Source: Tersicoccus mangrovi (GTDB taxonomy: Bacteria; Actinomycetota; Actinomycetes; Actinomycetales; Micrococcaceae). Taken from it: a stretch of 64,000 nt of DNA. How positions within the stretch are numbered: position 1 is the first letter of the stretch; each line of letters starts with the position of its first letter. The stretch covers positions 62,001 to 126,000 of the forward strand of contig NZ_JBAJMW010000007.1 of NCBI RefSeq assembly GCF_036881825.1, read 5' to 3'. Position numbers and translations under genes: made by a program. The notes under the pieces were generated by a model. It searched no databases. It saw nothing but the letters and a program-made list of their open reading frames with translations, and was not told where the DNA came from. This document shows, one piece after another, positions 1 through 8,639 of the stretch.

Positions 1-712
1 CCACGTAGGTCAGCCACGAGACGGACCCGTCGAGCAGGCTCACGTCCACCCACTGGCCCTCACCGGTCCGGTCCCGCTCGCGCAGCGCGGCGAGGATGCC
101 GATCACGGCCCAGGTGCCGGCGACCAGGTCGGCGCTGCTGACGCCGACCCGCACGGGCGGACCGTCCGTCTCGCCCGTGACGCTCATGATCCCGCTGCGC
201 GCCTGGGCGATCGCGTCGTAGCCGGCGCGGGTCGCGTCGGGCCCGGTCTGGCCGTACCCGCTGATCGACGCGTACACGAGGCCCGGATTCGCGGCCGAGA
301 GCTCCTCGTACCCCAGGCCCAGGCGCTCGGCCGTGCCGGGACGGAAGTTCTCGACCACGACGTCGGCCTTCGCCGCCAACCGCCGGACCGCATCCAGTCC
401 CTCGGGGGTCTTCAGGTCGACGGCGAGGCTGCGCTTGTTGCGGTTGACGGACAGGAAGTAGGCGGCCTGGTCCCCCGCGAACGGCGGACCCCACTGCCGG
501 GTGTCATCGCCCTGGCCGGGCTGTTCGACCTTGATGACGTCGGCGCCGAGGTCGGCGAGCGTCATGGTCGCGAACGGACCGGACAGGATGCGGCTGAGGT
601 CCAGCACGACGAGGTCGCGCAGCGGACCGCGCGCTCCCGCGGAGGAACCAGCGGCGCCGTCAGGGGCGGTGTCGGGGGCGGTGTCGTCGGGGGTCGCGGA
701 CTCGGCCGTCAT
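1..712 (-). CDS. CaiB/BaiF family (class III) CoA-transferase, C-terminus cut by window edge
   Basis: The visible 237 residues carry the class III CoA-transferase fold signature: the N-terminal LSGPFATMTLADLGADVIKVE block, NRNKRSLAVDLK, VENFRPGTAERLGLGYEEL, and a GYDAIAQARSG stretch whose Asp matches the catalytic Asp that forms the acyl-CoA anhydride in this family. It moves CoA between carboxylic acids; the substrate cannot be read from sequence. About 18 N-terminal residues before the fold are Ala/Asp-rich and disordered. The ATG at 712 overlaps the stop of the upstream transporter (ATGA, 712-709), so the two are translationally coupled. A transporter plus CoA-transferase under an IclR regulator suggests uptake and CoA activation of a carboxylate. 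Family members are about 400 residues, so some 160 residues lie outside the window. Confidence 0.9.
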   Translation of the reverse strand, partial: MTAESATPDDTAPDTAPDGAAGSSAGARGPLRDLVVLDLSRILSGPFATMTLADLGADVIKVEQPGQGDDTRQWGPPFAGDQAAYFLSVNRNKRSLAVDLKTPEGLDAVRRLAAKADVVVENFRPGTAERLGLGYEELSAANPGLVYASISGYGQTGPDATRAGYDAIAQARSGIMSVTGETDGPPVRVGVSSADLVAGTWAVIGILAALRERDRTGEGQWVDVSLLDGSVSWLTYV

Positions 713-2031
713 GCGCGCGTCGCCTCGTCGACCGAGCTGGTGCCTGCGGCCCGGGCGGCCCGGACGCGGGGCAGCAGCAGGAGGGCGAGCATGCTGATCA
801 CGGCGCAGATGATGATGTAGATCGAGATGGCGGTCGATCCTCCGGTGCCCTGCAGCAGGGCCGCCGCGATGAGCGGCGCCGGTCCACCCGCGATCACGCT
901 GGCCAGCTGGTAGCCCAGCCCCGCACCCGTGTACCGGATGTCCGGGTCGAAGCTCTCGGCGATCAGCGCGGCCTGGGGTCCGTACTGGATGTCGTGCAGG
1001 ATCAGGCTGACGACGACGCCGACGCCGATCAGCAGGCCGTCGCCGGTGTTGAGCAGACCGAAGTAGGGGAACGCGTACAACGCCGTCAGGACGATGCCGA
1101 TGCCGTAGACGAGCCTGCGGCCGAACCGGTCCGAGAGCCTGCCGAAGACCGGGATGCTGATCAGTCCGACGGCGGCGGCGATGAGCGTGTCGACGAGGAT
1201 CGCGTCGCTGCTGAACTTCAGGTGCTTCGTCGCATACGTGATGACGAAGGTGATGAAGAGGTAGAACGGCGCCTGCTCGGACATCCGGACGAGGGCCGAG
1301 AGCAGGATCTCCCTGGGCTGGCGACGGATCGCCTCGATGATCGGCGCCGAGACAACGCGGTCCGCCTTGCGCACGGCCTCGAAGTCGGGGCTCTCGACGA
1401 CGCGCAGCCGGACGAAGAGGGCGACACCGACGAGGATGATGCTCAGCAGGAACGGGATGCGCCAGCCGTAGGTGATGAAGTCGGAGCCGGTGATGCCGGA
1501 GACCAGGCGGACGACGCCGGTCGAGAGGACGAGGCCCAGCGGCACCCCGAGCTGGGGCCAGCTCGCGGCGAGGCCGCGGCGCTCCTGGTGTCCCCACTCC
1601 ATGGCGATCAGGACGGAGCCGCCCCATTCGCCGCCGACGCCGATGCCCTGGACGATGCGCAGGAGGGTCAGCAGGATCGGCGCCCAGAGGCCGACGGCCT
1701 GGTACGTCGGAAGGACGCCGATCAGCACGGTGCCGATGGCCATCAGCAGGAGGGTGACCATCAGGGTGGTCTTACGGCCGATCCGGTCGCCGTAGTGGCC
1801 GAAGATCGCCGCACCCACCGGGCGGGCCACGAAGCCGACGAACTGCGTTCCGAACGCCGCGATCACCCCGTTGAACGAGTCCTGGCCGCCGGGGAAGAAC
1901 AGCTGCGGGAACACCAGGGCCGCGGCTGTCCCGTAGAGGAAGAAGTCGTACCACTCGATCGTGGTGCCGACCACGCTCGCGTAGGTGGCGCGGCGGGAGG
2001 CCTGGGTTCTGGTGACTGTGGGGACACTCAT
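709..2031 (-). CDS. MHS-family MFS transporter (ShiA/ProP-like carboxylate:H+ symporter)
   Basis: A 440-residue, 12-helix major facilitator protein. The N-terminal GTTIEWYDFFLYGTAAALVF segment is the hallmark of the metabolite:H+ symporter (MHS) subfamily, and GHYGDRIGRKT is the MFS loop 2-3 motif. MHS members import dicarboxylates, shikimate, proline/betaine or similar solutes with protons across the cytoplasmic membrane. The ATG at 2031 is followed by a uniform membrane protein ending in a short basic tail. The stop overlaps the start of the CoA-transferase gene. A promoter and palindrome lie just upstream (2074-2116), facing the divergent IclR gene. The substrate is likely a carboxylate later handled by the CoA-transferase; this is inference. 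Confidence 0.9.
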   Translation of the reverse strand: MSVPTVTRTQASRRATYASVVGTTIEWYDFFLYGTAAALVFPQLFFPGGQDSFNGVIAAFGTQFVGFVARPVGAAIFGHYGDRIGRKTTLMVTLLLMAIGTVLIGVLPTYQAVGLWAPILLTLLRIVQGIGVGGEWGGSVLIAMEWGHQERRGLAASWPQLGVPLGLVLSTGVVRLVSGITGSDFITYGWRIPFLLSIILVGVALFVRLRVVESPDFEAVRKADRVVSAPIIEAIRRQPREILLSALVRMSEQAPFYLFITFVITYATKHLKFSSDAILVDTLIAAAVGLISIPVFGRLSDRFGRRLVYGIGIVLTALYAFPYFGLLNTGDGLLIGVGVVVSLILHDIQYGPQAALIAESFDPDIRYTGAGLGYQLASVIAGGPAPLIAAALLQGTGGSTAISIYIIICAVISMLALLLLPRVRAARAAGTSSVDEATRA

Positions 2032-2073
2032 CGTTCCTCCATCGGAGCGGCAGTCGTGCTCGAACTTGTATCG

Positions 2074-2088
2074 TGGGTCACTGACCCA
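2074..2088. promoter_or_regulatory. 15-bp palindromic operator between MHS transporter and IclR genes
   Basis: TGGGTCACTGACCCA is a perfect 7-bp-arm palindrome with one central base. A third half-site (CGGGTCA) follows at 2094-2100. It touches the -10 element of the minus-strand transporter promoter and so would sit around its transcription start, a repressor-like position. The neighbouring IclR-type regulator (2181-2960) is the natural candidate ligand; binding is inferred. Confidence 0.6.
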
Positions 2089-2116
2089 TGATTCGGGTCA
2101 CACAGCAGGCTGTCAA
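2088..2116 (-). promoter_or_regulatory. sigma70-type promoter for the MHS transporter / CoA-transferase operon
   Basis: On the minus strand a consensus -35 TTGACA (2116-2111) is followed after 17 bp by AATCAT (2093-2088), a 4/6 match to -10. It lies 57 bp upstream of the transporter ATG and its -10 abuts the 2074-2088 palindrome. Confidence 0.55.
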
Positions 2117-2180
2117 CCGACGCGCCCGTCATACGGGACCGTCAGCACGCGGGAGAGCGTGAAGCGAGAGGGGGCACGTC

Positions 2181-2960
2181 GTGCCGAGGGATGCCGGAGG
2201 GAACGCGGCGCCGCTGCTCGTCCTGGTCAAGGTCGCCGCGATCCTGCAGTGCTTCACGGTGGAGGTGCCCGAGCTGACGCTGCAGGAGATCATCCGGGGC
2301 ACCGGGCTGCCGGCCAGCACGTGCCAGCGGCTCGTGCAGAACATGCTGCGGGAGGGCCTGCTCGACAAGGACGGCGACACCTATCGGATCGGCATCCAAC
2401 TCGTGCGGTGGGCAGCGCCGGGCACCATCGGCCTGGACATCGTCCGGACGGTCCGGCCCATCCTCCACGCCCTGCGCGACGAGACCGGCGAGACGGCCTG
2501 CCTCTACGTGCGGGACGGCCCCCACCGCACCGTCGTCGCGGTCGCCGAGACCCGGCACGTGGTGATCCGCCCGTTCCACGTGGGCCAGGTGATGCCCCTG
2601 CACGCCGGCGCGCCCGGCAAGATCTTCCTCGCGTGGGATCCGGAGGCCCGGGACGCGCTGGCCGACGCCGATCTCACGCGGTACACGGACCGGACACCGC
2701 TGACCTGGGTCGAGCTGGACCAGCAGGTCGACATCGCCCGCGCGCAGGGCTTCTTCGCCGCCTTCGGGGAGCGCAACGCCGACGTCGGGTCGATCAGTGC
2801 CCCGGTGTTCGACCACACGGGCGACCTCGCGGCCGTGCTCGGCGTCGGTTTCCCGCTCCAGCGGATCGGGCCCGACGACGTCGCCCGGCTCGGGCCGGCC
2901 GTGGCGGACGCCGCCCACCGGGCCAGCACCGCGATGGGGTCGGTCACGCCGGTGCTGTGA
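2181..2960 (+). CDS. IclR family transcriptional regulator
   Basis: A 259-residue IclR-type protein. A winged helix-turn-helix (about residues 10-70, with LTLQEIIRGTGLPASTCQRL as the recognition region) is followed by the IclR effector-binding domain (about 85-250). The stretch MPLHAGAPGKIFLAW matches the usual LHATAxGKAxLA block, with Gly-Ala-Pro in place of the common Thr-Ala/Ser-Gly. GTG at 2181 is the only reasonable start before the HTH. It is divergent from the transporter/CoA-transferase pair and separated by 149 bp holding a promoter and a perfect palindrome, so it most likely controls that operon in response to its substrate or a CoA derivative. Confidence 0.88.
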   Translation: MPRDAGGNAAPLLVLVKVAAILQCFTVEVPELTLQEIIRGTGLPASTCQRLVQNMLREGLLDKDGDTYRIGIQLVRWAAPGTIGLDIVRTVRPILHALRDETGETACLYVRDGPHRTVVAVAETRHVVIRPFHVGQVMPLHAGAPGKIFLAWDPEARDALADADLTRYTDRTPLTWVELDQQVDIARAQGFFAAFGERNADVGSISAPVFDHTGDLAAVLGVGFPLQRIGPDDVARLGPAVADAAHRASTAMGSVTPVL

Positions 2961-2983
2961 GCCTCGACGACGGAGTCGTATCG

Positions 2984-3018
2984 ACCGGCGACCCGTGACC
3001 GGAGCCCCTGCGCCGGTC
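2984..3018. terminator. possible bidirectional terminator between iclR-type gene and aroB
   Basis: GACCGGCG (2984-2991) and CGCCGGTC (3011-3018) form an 8-bp perfect stem with a 19-nt loop between the convergent regulator and aroB ends. There is no strong U-run, so this is only a candidate. Confidence 0.35.
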
Positions 3019-3019
3019 T

Positions 3020-4111
3020 CTAGTCGGCGATCTCCTGGAAGGCCGTGAACAGCAGCGAGGTGTCCGGCACCTCGAGGATGCTCGGCCTGCCGAGGCCCTC
3101 GAGGACGATGAAGCGCAGCAGGTCGCCGCGGGCCTTCTTGTCCCGGCGCATGCCGTCGAGGAGGGTCTTCCAGCGGTCGCCGCGGTAGGTCACGGGCAGG
3201 CCGAGGCCCTCGAGGATGGACCGGTGCCGGTCGGCGACGTCGTCGGGCGTCCGCCCCACGAGCCGGCCCAGTTCCGCCGCATAGACGAGGCCGACGGAGA
3301 CGGCGGCGCCGTGGCGCCACTGGTACCGCTCCGCCAGTTCGATGGCGTGGGCGAGCGTGTGTCCGTAGTTGAGGAACTCCCGGCGCCCGGATTCCTTCAG
3401 GTCGGTCGACACGACGTCGGCCTTGACCGTGATCGCCCGCTCGACGAGGTCGCGGAGCACGTCCGAGCCCGGGTCGGTCGCGCCCTCGGGCTGCTGCTCG
3501 ATCGTGTCGAGGATGACGGGGTCGGCGATGAACCCGCACTTGACCACCTCGGCCAGGCCCGGGACGAGCTCGTTGCGCGGCAGGGTGGCGAGGGCGTCGA
3601 GGTCGACGAGGACGCCGGCGGGTGGGTGGAAGACGCCGACGAGGTTCTTGCCCTCGGCGGTGTTGATGCCGGTCTTGCCGCCCACGGCGGCGTCGACCAT
3701 GCCGAGCAGGGAGGTCGGCAGGTGCACGACCTTCACGCCGCGCAGCCAGGTCGCCGCGACGAAGCCGGCGACGTCGGTCACGGCGCCGCCGCCGACGGAG
3801 ACGATGGCGTCGGACCGAGTGAAGTCGTTCTGCCCGAGCACCTGCCAGCAGAAGGCGGCGACCTGGATGTGCTTGCCCTCCTCGGCGTCGGGGATCTCCG
3901 CGAGCAGCGCGGTGTACCCGGCGTCGAGCAGTTCCTGCCGCACGGTCTCCCCCGTCGAGCGCAGGGCCCGCGGGTGGATGATCAGCACGCGCCGCACCCG
4001 TTCGCCGAGGGTCTCGGGCAGGAGGCCGAGCAGGCCGCGACCCACGTGGACGTCGTAGGTCTCGGCGGGCGTCGTCCCGGTGACCCGGATGGTGGTGGTC
4101 GTGGTGCTCAC
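3020..4111 (-). CDS. aroB: 3-dehydroquinate synthase
   Basis: AroB converts DAHP to 3-dehydroquinate, the second shikimate-pathway step, in the cytoplasm using NAD+ and a divalent metal. The 363-residue product has the family blocks: EEGKHIQVAAFCWQVL, the NAD-binding VSVGGGAVTDVAGFVAATWLRG, the LPTSLLGMVDAAVGGKTGIN stretch, and the metal ligands in EVVKCG, NYGHTLAHAIE and RHGAAVSVG. GTG at 4111 is chosen because the protein then begins just before the fold (STTTTTIRVTG) and because it overlaps the aroK stop as GTGA. Upstream reading in this frame is Arg/Pro shadow of aroK. It is the last gene of an aroC-aroK-aroB operon. Confidence 0.96.
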   Translation of the reverse strand: MSTTTTTIRVTGTTPAETYDVHVGRGLLGLLPETLGERVRRVLIIHPRALRSTGETVRQELLDAGYTALLAEIPDAEEGKHIQVAAFCWQVLGQNDFTRSDAIVSVGGGAVTDVAGFVAATWLRGVKVVHLPTSLLGMVDAAVGGKTGINTAEGKNLVGVFHPPAGVLVDLDALATLPRNELVPGLAEVVKCGFIADPVILDTIEQQPEGATDPGSDVLRDLVERAITVKADVVSTDLKESGRREFLNYGHTLAHAIELAERYQWRHGAAVSVGLVYAAELGRLVGRTPDDVADRHRSILEGLGLPVTYRGDRWKTLLDGMRRDKKARGDLLRFIVLEGLGRPSILEVPDTSLLFTAFQEIAD

Positions 4112-4707
4112 GCGTTCTCCTCCCAGTGGAGCAGGCGGTTGTTCAGTTCGATGGCGATGTCCTGGATGGGCCGGCCGGGCACATCCAGGGTGATGTCGGC
4201 GAGCCGCTCGAAGGTGGGTCGCCGTGCCTCGTAGAGCGCGGACCACCGCGCCTGCGGGTCGGGCCGGAGCATGGGGCGGGTGAAGCTGCCGGTGATGCGC
4301 GGCAGCACCGTCTCCAGGTCCGTCTGCAGGTAGACGACGACGGTGTCGGCCAGGGCGTGGGCGATCGCGGGGTTCATCGGGGCGCCACCGCCGACAGAGA
4401 GGATCATCGCCCCGCTGTCGGTGCCGGACGCGTTGGCGTGCACGTCGTGCGCCGGGAGCCGGTGCGCGCCGAGCAGGTCGCAGATCGTCTCGCGCTCCAG
4501 CTCGCGGAAGCGCTCCTCCCCCTGCTCGAGGAAGATCTCCTGGATCGAGCCGTGGCGGCTGACGATCACCTGGTCCGCGTCGATGAAGGTGTAGCCGAAC
4601 AGGTCGGCCATCCACATCCCGAGGAAGGACTTGCCGGCCGCCATCGGGCCGATGATGACGACGGGTTTGAGCAGGGCGGCGGGCTGGCCCGGATGATGCT
4701 CCATCAC
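4108..4707 (-). CDS. aroK: shikimate kinase
   Basis: Phosphorylates shikimate at the 3-OH with ATP. The 199-residue protein shows the P-loop as GPMAAGKSFLG (about residues 21-31; the usual form is GxxGxGKS, so Ala replaces the middle Gly), the DADQ acidic pair after strand 2, the FRELERE shikimate-binding Arg segment, SVGGGAPM (Walker-B-like Gly triplet), and the lid FTRPML. Start is GTG 4707 or ATG 4704; both overlap the aroC stop (TGA at 4706-4704). The C-terminus overlaps aroB. Residues 95-105 contain a small extra insert (NASGTDSGAM) before the GGG motif. Confidence 0.94.
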   Translation of the reverse strand: MMEHHPGQPAALLKPVVIIGPMAAGKSFLGMWMADLFGYTFIDADQVIVSRHGSIQEIFLEQGEERFRELERETICDLLGAHRLPAHDVHANASGTDSGAMILSVGGGAPMNPAIAHALADTVVVYLQTDLETVLPRITGSFTRPMLRPDPQARWSALYEARRPTFERLADITLDVPGRPIQDIAIELNNRLLHWEENA

Positions 4708-5912
4708 TGAGCCGCGCCGCTACCGATCGAGTCCAGGGCGTCGGGGACCGCGGCGAGGAACGACTCCAGGTTGCGCCGCGTCTCGGCGACGGAGTCGCCG
4801 CCGAACTTCTCGGTCACGGCGTCGGCGAGCACGAGGGCGACCATCGCCTCGGCCACCACGCCGGCGGCCGGGACGGCGCACACGTCGGAGCGCTGATGAT
4901 GGGCCTTCGCCTCCTCGCCGGTCGCGACGTCGATCGTGCGCAGTGCGCGGGGCACGGTGGCGATGGGCTTCATGGCGGCCCGCACGCGCAGGGTGTCGCC
5001 GATGCTCATGCCACCCTCGATGCCGCCGGCACGGTTGGAGGAGCGGATGATGACGCCGCGCTCGTCGCGGACGATCTCGTCGTGGGCGGCGGAGCCGCGG
5101 CGGGCGGCGGTCGTGAAGCCGTCGCCGACCTCGACGCCCTTGATCGCCTGGATGCCCATCAGGGCGCCGGCGAGGCGGGAGTCGAGGCGGCGGTCCCAGT
5201 GCACGTAGCTGCCCAGTCCCGGCGGCAGCCCGTAGGCGAGGACCTCGACGACACCGCCGAGGGTCTCGCCCTCCTTGTGGGCGGCGTCGACCTCGGTGAC
5301 CATCGCCGCGGAGGTCTCCGGGTCGAAGCAGCGCAACGGATCGGCGTCGAGCGCGTCGACGTCGCCCGGGGCGGGCACGGCCGAGCCCTCGGGAGCGGCC
5401 ACGGTGCCGACGGCGACGGTGTGGCTGACGAGCCCGATGCCGAGCTGGTGGAGGAAGGCGGCGGCCACGGTTCCGAGGGCCACGCGGGTCGCGGTCTCAC
5501 GGGCGCTGGCCCGCTCGAGCACGGGGCGGGCCTCGTCGAACCCGTACTTCTGCATGCCGGTGAAGTCGGCGTGGCCCGGGCGCGGGCGGGTGAGCGGGGC
5601 GTTGCGGGCGAGCCCGGCGACCGCCTCGGCGTCGACCGGGTCGGCGGACATGATCTGTTCCCACTTGGGCCACTCGGTGTTGCCGACCTCGATGGCGACG
5701 GGGCCGCCCTGTGTCAGACCGTGCCGGACGCCGCCGAGGACGCGCACCGCGTCCTTCTCGAACGACATGCGGGCGCCGCGCCCGTAACCGAGCCGGCGTC
5801 GGGCCAGCGCTGCCTGGATCTGCGCGGTGGTCACCTCGACACCGGCGGGAACGCCCTCAAGGATGCCGACGACCGCCGGCCCGTGTGATTCTCCCGCAGT
5901 CAACCAACGCAT
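4704..5912 (-). CDS. aroC: chorismate synthase
   Basis: Last enzyme of the shikimate pathway: turns EPSP into chorismate with reduced FMN. The 402-residue protein starts MRWLTAGESHGPAVVGI, the canonical AroC N-terminus with the first His; ATG 5912 is taken rather than in-frame ATGs 11 codons and 3 codons upstream. Other signatures are RRLGYGRGARMSFEKD, the TRPRPGHADFTGMQKYGF block, RASARETATRVA, and NRAGGIEGGMSIGDTLRVRAAMKPIAT. It overlaps aroK, and lies downstream of aroE in the same direction with a 29-bp gap, so aroE-aroC-aroK-aroB are probably co-transcribed. Confidence 0.96.
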   Translation of the reverse strand: MRWLTAGESHGPAVVGILEGVPAGVEVTTAQIQAALARRRLGYGRGARMSFEKDAVRVLGGVRHGLTQGGPVAIEVGNTEWPKWEQIMSADPVDAEAVAGLARNAPLTRPRPGHADFTGMQKYGFDEARPVLERASARETATRVALGTVAAAFLHQLGIGLVSHTVAVGTVAAPEGSAVPAPGDVDALDADPLRCFDPETSAAMVTEVDAAHKEGETLGGVVEVLAYGLPPGLGSYVHWDRRLDSRLAGALMGIQAIKGVEVGDGFTTAARRGSAAHDEIVRDERGVIIRSSNRAGGIEGGMSIGDTLRVRAAMKPIATVPRALRTIDVATGEEAKAHHQRSDVCAVPAAGVVAEAMVALVLADAVTEKFGGDSVAETRRNLESFLAAVPDALDSIGSGAAQ

Positions 5913-5941
5913 GGCTCTCATCCTCCCACGCGCCGGACCGC

Positions 5942-6835
5942 TCACCCGCGTCGGGGCAGGCCGACCGCGTCACACATGGCGTCCACGAGAGTGGTGTCGT
6001 CGGTGCCGATCGGGGCGCCGGAAGGCCCGTCGGCGAAGCACTCGGGCACGAACAGGCGCACCTGCTCGACCGCCTGGTAGAGCAGCATCTCGAGGCCGGG
6101 CACGATGACGCCGCCGGCGCGCCTCCAGTGGTCGGCCAGGGCCGAGGGCCACGGGTCGTAGGCGGCGTCGAGCAGCACCGCGCCGGGCCGGACCGGGGTG
6201 TGGGCCTGATCCATCGCAGCGGCCAGCCCGTCGGCTCCGCGCGGGGGCAGGGTCGCGACGACGAGGTCCGCCTCGGCGAGCTTGTCGACGGCGTCGTCCC
6301 AGTCGCAGAAGGTCAGCTCGACGCCGAGCTTGCGACCGACCCGGCGAACGTTGGCCGCACGCGAGGAGTCGCGCACGAAGACGTCCACCTCGCGGGCGTC
6401 CAGGTCGGCCATCGCGGCGACGGCCGCGGTCGCGGTGCCCCCGCCGCCGAGGATGGCGCCCCGCAGCCCCGGGCCGGCACCGGCGTGGGTGACGGCGTTG
6501 ACGATGCCGTCGACGTCGGTGTTGTGCCCGGTCAGCACGCGGGCGCCGGCGTCACCGGCCACGGTGACCGTGTTGACGACGCCGAGGGCCTCGGCCCGTC
6601 CCGCGAGGACGTCGACGCGCTCGGCCGTCCCGGCCTTGAGCGGCATGGTCACCGAGAGCCCGGTCCAGCCGTCCTCGGAGCGGACCCGGGCCAGGACGTC
6701 GTCGAGCTGCTCGAGCGTCGTGTCGATCGCGCGGTAGTCCACGGCCACGTCGAGCACCCGGTAGGCCGCCGTGTGCATCGGCGGGGACATCGAGTGCCCG
6801 ATGGGGTGGCCGAGCACTGCGGCCTTCCGACGCAC
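5942..6835 (-). CDS. aroE: shikimate dehydrogenase (NADP+)
   Basis: Reduces 3-dehydroshikimate to shikimate. Seen: AAVLGHPIGHSMSPPMH (shikimate-binding Ser pair), LSVTMPLKAG (catalytic Lys), ALGVVNTVT, GHNTDVDG (catalytic Asp), and the Rossmann loop GAILGGGGTATAAVAAM. The C-terminal PGLEMLLYQAVEQVRLFV is the usual helix. Start is uncertain: GTG 6835 puts the fold a few residues in and gives 297 residues. Longer GTG starts at 6919 and 6940 add an Arg/Pro-rich leader and overlap the mltG end. A GTG at 6817 has a good GGAAGG box but would clip the first strand. Confidence 0.93.
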   Translation of the reverse strand: MRRKAAVLGHPIGHSMSPPMHTAAYRVLDVAVDYRAIDTTLEQLDDVLARVRSEDGWTGLSVTMPLKAGTAERVDVLAGRAEALGVVNTVTVAGDAGARVLTGHNTDVDGIVNAVTHAGAGPGLRGAILGGGGTATAAVAAMADLDAREVDVFVRDSSRAANVRRVGRKLGVELTFCDWDDAVDKLAEADLVVATLPPRGADGLAAAMDQAHTPVRPGAVLLDAAYDPWPSALADHWRRAGGVIVPGLEMLLYQAVEQVRLFVPECFADGPSGAPIGTDDTTLVDAMCDAVGLPRRG

Positions 6836-6909
6836 CGTGGCGTTCCGGCGCACCGCCGGATCCCGACCGTCGTCGGGGTCCGTGGCCGCGCCGGTGCCGT
6901 CGGGTGGGG

Positions 6910-8094
6910 TCAGTCGCACTTGCCGGGGTGGGCGCCGCACCAGGCGGTGTACTCGTCCACGTTGCGCTGGTGCTGCTCGAGCGTGACCGCGTACTTCGTC
7001 TCGCCCGTGTCGAGGTTGACGGTCACCCAGTAGAAGTAGGGCACCTTCTCCGGGTGCTTGGCCGCCGCGATCGACTTGGCGCCCGGCGACCCGATCGGCC
7101 CGACCGGCAGGCCCGGGTTGGCGAAGGTGTTGTACTTGTTGCTCGCGTCCTGCTTCTCCTGGTCGGAGATCTGGTAGCTGCGCCGGCCGAGGCCGTAGCT
7201 GACGGTCGCGTCCGAGTCGAGGCGGCCGCTGGTCTCCTTGTTGTCCGGCCCGAGCCGGTTGTAGATCGCGCCGGAGACCTTGCCGTAGTCGGCCTCGCCG
7301 GCCTCCGCCTCGATGATCGAGGCGATGGTGAGCATGCGGTACTGCTCGTTCGGGTCGGTGATGCCGGCGTCGGTGAGGGTCTTCTTCGTCCGGGCGACCA
7401 TCTGGGCGATGATGTCCTTCGGCTTCGCGTTCAGGGCGAACCGGTACTCCCCCGGGTGCAGGTAGCCCTCGAGGCTGGGCGCCTTGGCGGGCAGCCCGAA
7501 CTGGCCGGGGTTCTTCGCCAGCGCCTGGAACTGGGCCACGGGGATGCTGGTCGCCTTCGCCAGGATGGTGAAGACGTCGCTCTGCCGCAGGTTCTGGTTG
7601 ATCGCGGCGTAGTGCACCGCGCTCGTCTTGGTGTCGAGCATCGCGGCCAGGGCGTCGGAGGCCTTCATCTCCTTCTTCAGCTGGTACTGGCCCGGCTGGA
7701 TGAACTTGCCCCCGCTCTCCTTCTGGAGGGCCTCGTTGAAGGCCTTGGTGCTCTCGACGACGCCCTGCTGGACGAGGGTCGCGCCGATCTCCTGGTTGGT
7801 GTCCCCCTGCGCGACCGTGACGATCGCCGAGCCCTGGCCGGGGCCCGGGTAGTCCGGGGTCTGGAAGCGCGCCATGAACGGCAGGACGAGGGTCGTGGTG
7901 AGCACGACGATGGCGGCCGTCACGAGGGCGACGGCCGCGAGGACGACGACGGTGCGACGCCGCCGCACGCGCCGCGGGGGGCGGGCGCGACGGTCACGGG
8001 GACGGCTGTCCTCGTCGTCGGGCCCGAAACCGGGGATGGCGTCCAGGGACCCGGTACTGGTGTCCTCGGTACGGCCATGGGAGAGATGGCTCAC
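6910..8094 (-). CDS. mltG: endolytic murein transglycosylase MltG (YceG-like)
   Basis: A 394-residue membrane-anchored cell wall enzyme that cleaves nascent glycan strands and sets their length. An acidic/Arg-rich cytoplasmic tail (1-46) precedes one membrane helix (about 48-71, TVVVLAAVALVTAAIVVLTT), then a LysM-like region (about 90-160) and the YceG domain with YLHPGEYRF (211-219) and LTIASIIEAEAG, whose Glu262 aligns with the catalytic Glu of the family. C-terminal NPGLPVGPIGSPG and YFYWV are also typical. Start is GTG 8094, overlapping the ruvX stop as GTGA. Confidence 0.93.
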   Translation of the reverse strand: MSHLSHGRTEDTSTGSLDAIPGFGPDDEDSRPRDRRARPPRRVRRRRTVVVLAAVALVTAAIVVLTTTLVLPFMARFQTPDYPGPGQGSAIVTVAQGDTNQEIGATLVQQGVVESTKAFNEALQKESGGKFIQPGQYQLKKEMKASDALAAMLDTKTSAVHYAAINQNLRQSDVFTILAKATSIPVAQFQALAKNPGQFGLPAKAPSLEGYLHPGEYRFALNAKPKDIIAQMVARTKKTLTDAGITDPNEQYRMLTIASIIEAEAGEADYGKVSGAIYNRLGPDNKETSGRLDSDATVSYGLGRRSYQISDQEKQDASNKYNTFANPGLPVGPIGSPGAKSIAAAKHPEKVPYFYWVTVNLDTGETKYAVTLEQHQRNVDEYTAWCGAHPGKCD

Positions 8095-8639
8095 GAACGG
8101 TCTCCATCATCGGGCGGGGTCTCCGCCGGGGTGGTCGGGTGGACGGGTTCACCGGGCCGGCGGCCCGCGCGCAACCCGTCCAGGGCCTGCTGCAGGATGC
8201 CGGTCGCGGCGACCTGGTCGACCCTGCTGCGGTGCTTCTTCATCGGCAGTCCCGCGGCGTGCAGGGAGCGGTGCGCGACGACGGTGCTCAGTCGCTCGTC
8301 GATCAGCCACACCTCGACGGGCGTCGCGTGCGGCTCGCGCTGTCCCGCGAGACGGTCGGCGAGGCGCTGGGCGTAGTCCCGGGCCATCCGCGCACTCGAT
8401 CCTTCCTCACCGGCGAGGGTTCGCGGCAGCCCGACGTACACGCCGACGGCGTCGCGCGCCAGTGTCTCGCTCACAATAGTCGCAATGTCTGCGTCGGCAC
8501 CCGTGTCTCGCGGCAGCGTCGCGACCGGTGTCGCGAGGATCAGGTGCGGGTCGCTGGCGGCGACGCCGACCCGGACCTGCCCGACGTCCACGCCGATCCG
8601 CACGCCGGTGACGGCCGCGGATCCCTCAGAACCGATCAC
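8091..8639 (-). CDS. ruvX: Holliday junction resolvase-like RuvX (YqgF), pre-16S rRNA nuclease
   Basis: A 182-residue RNase H-fold protein of the YqgF/RuvX family, an essential 16S rRNA 5'-end maturation nuclease in E. coli. It shows GVRIGVDVGQVRVGVAASD (first catalytic Asp), VGLPRTLAGEEGSSA, VWLIDERLSTVVA (Glu) and HRSRVDQVAATGILQQALD (last Asp). Start is GTG 8639, overlapping the alaS stop as GTGA; the stop overlaps the mltG start in the same manner. The C-terminal 25 residues are Pro/Asp-rich and likely disordered. alaS-ruvX-mltG is a conserved operon in actinobacteria. Confidence 0.94.
   Translation of the reverse strand: MIGSEGSAAVTGVRIGVDVGQVRVGVAASDPHLILATPVATLPRDTGADADIATIVSETLARDAVGVYVGLPRTLAGEEGSSARMARDYAQRLADRLAGQREPHATPVEVWLIDERLSTVVAHRSLHAAGLPMKKHRSRVDQVAATGILQQALDGLRAGRRPGEPVHPTTPAETPPDDGDRS

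Noticed and set aside
994..2091. Long plus-strand open frame opposite the MHS transporter
   Set aside because: Asp/Gln/Arg-rich translation without family features; shadow of the high-GC minus-strand gene.
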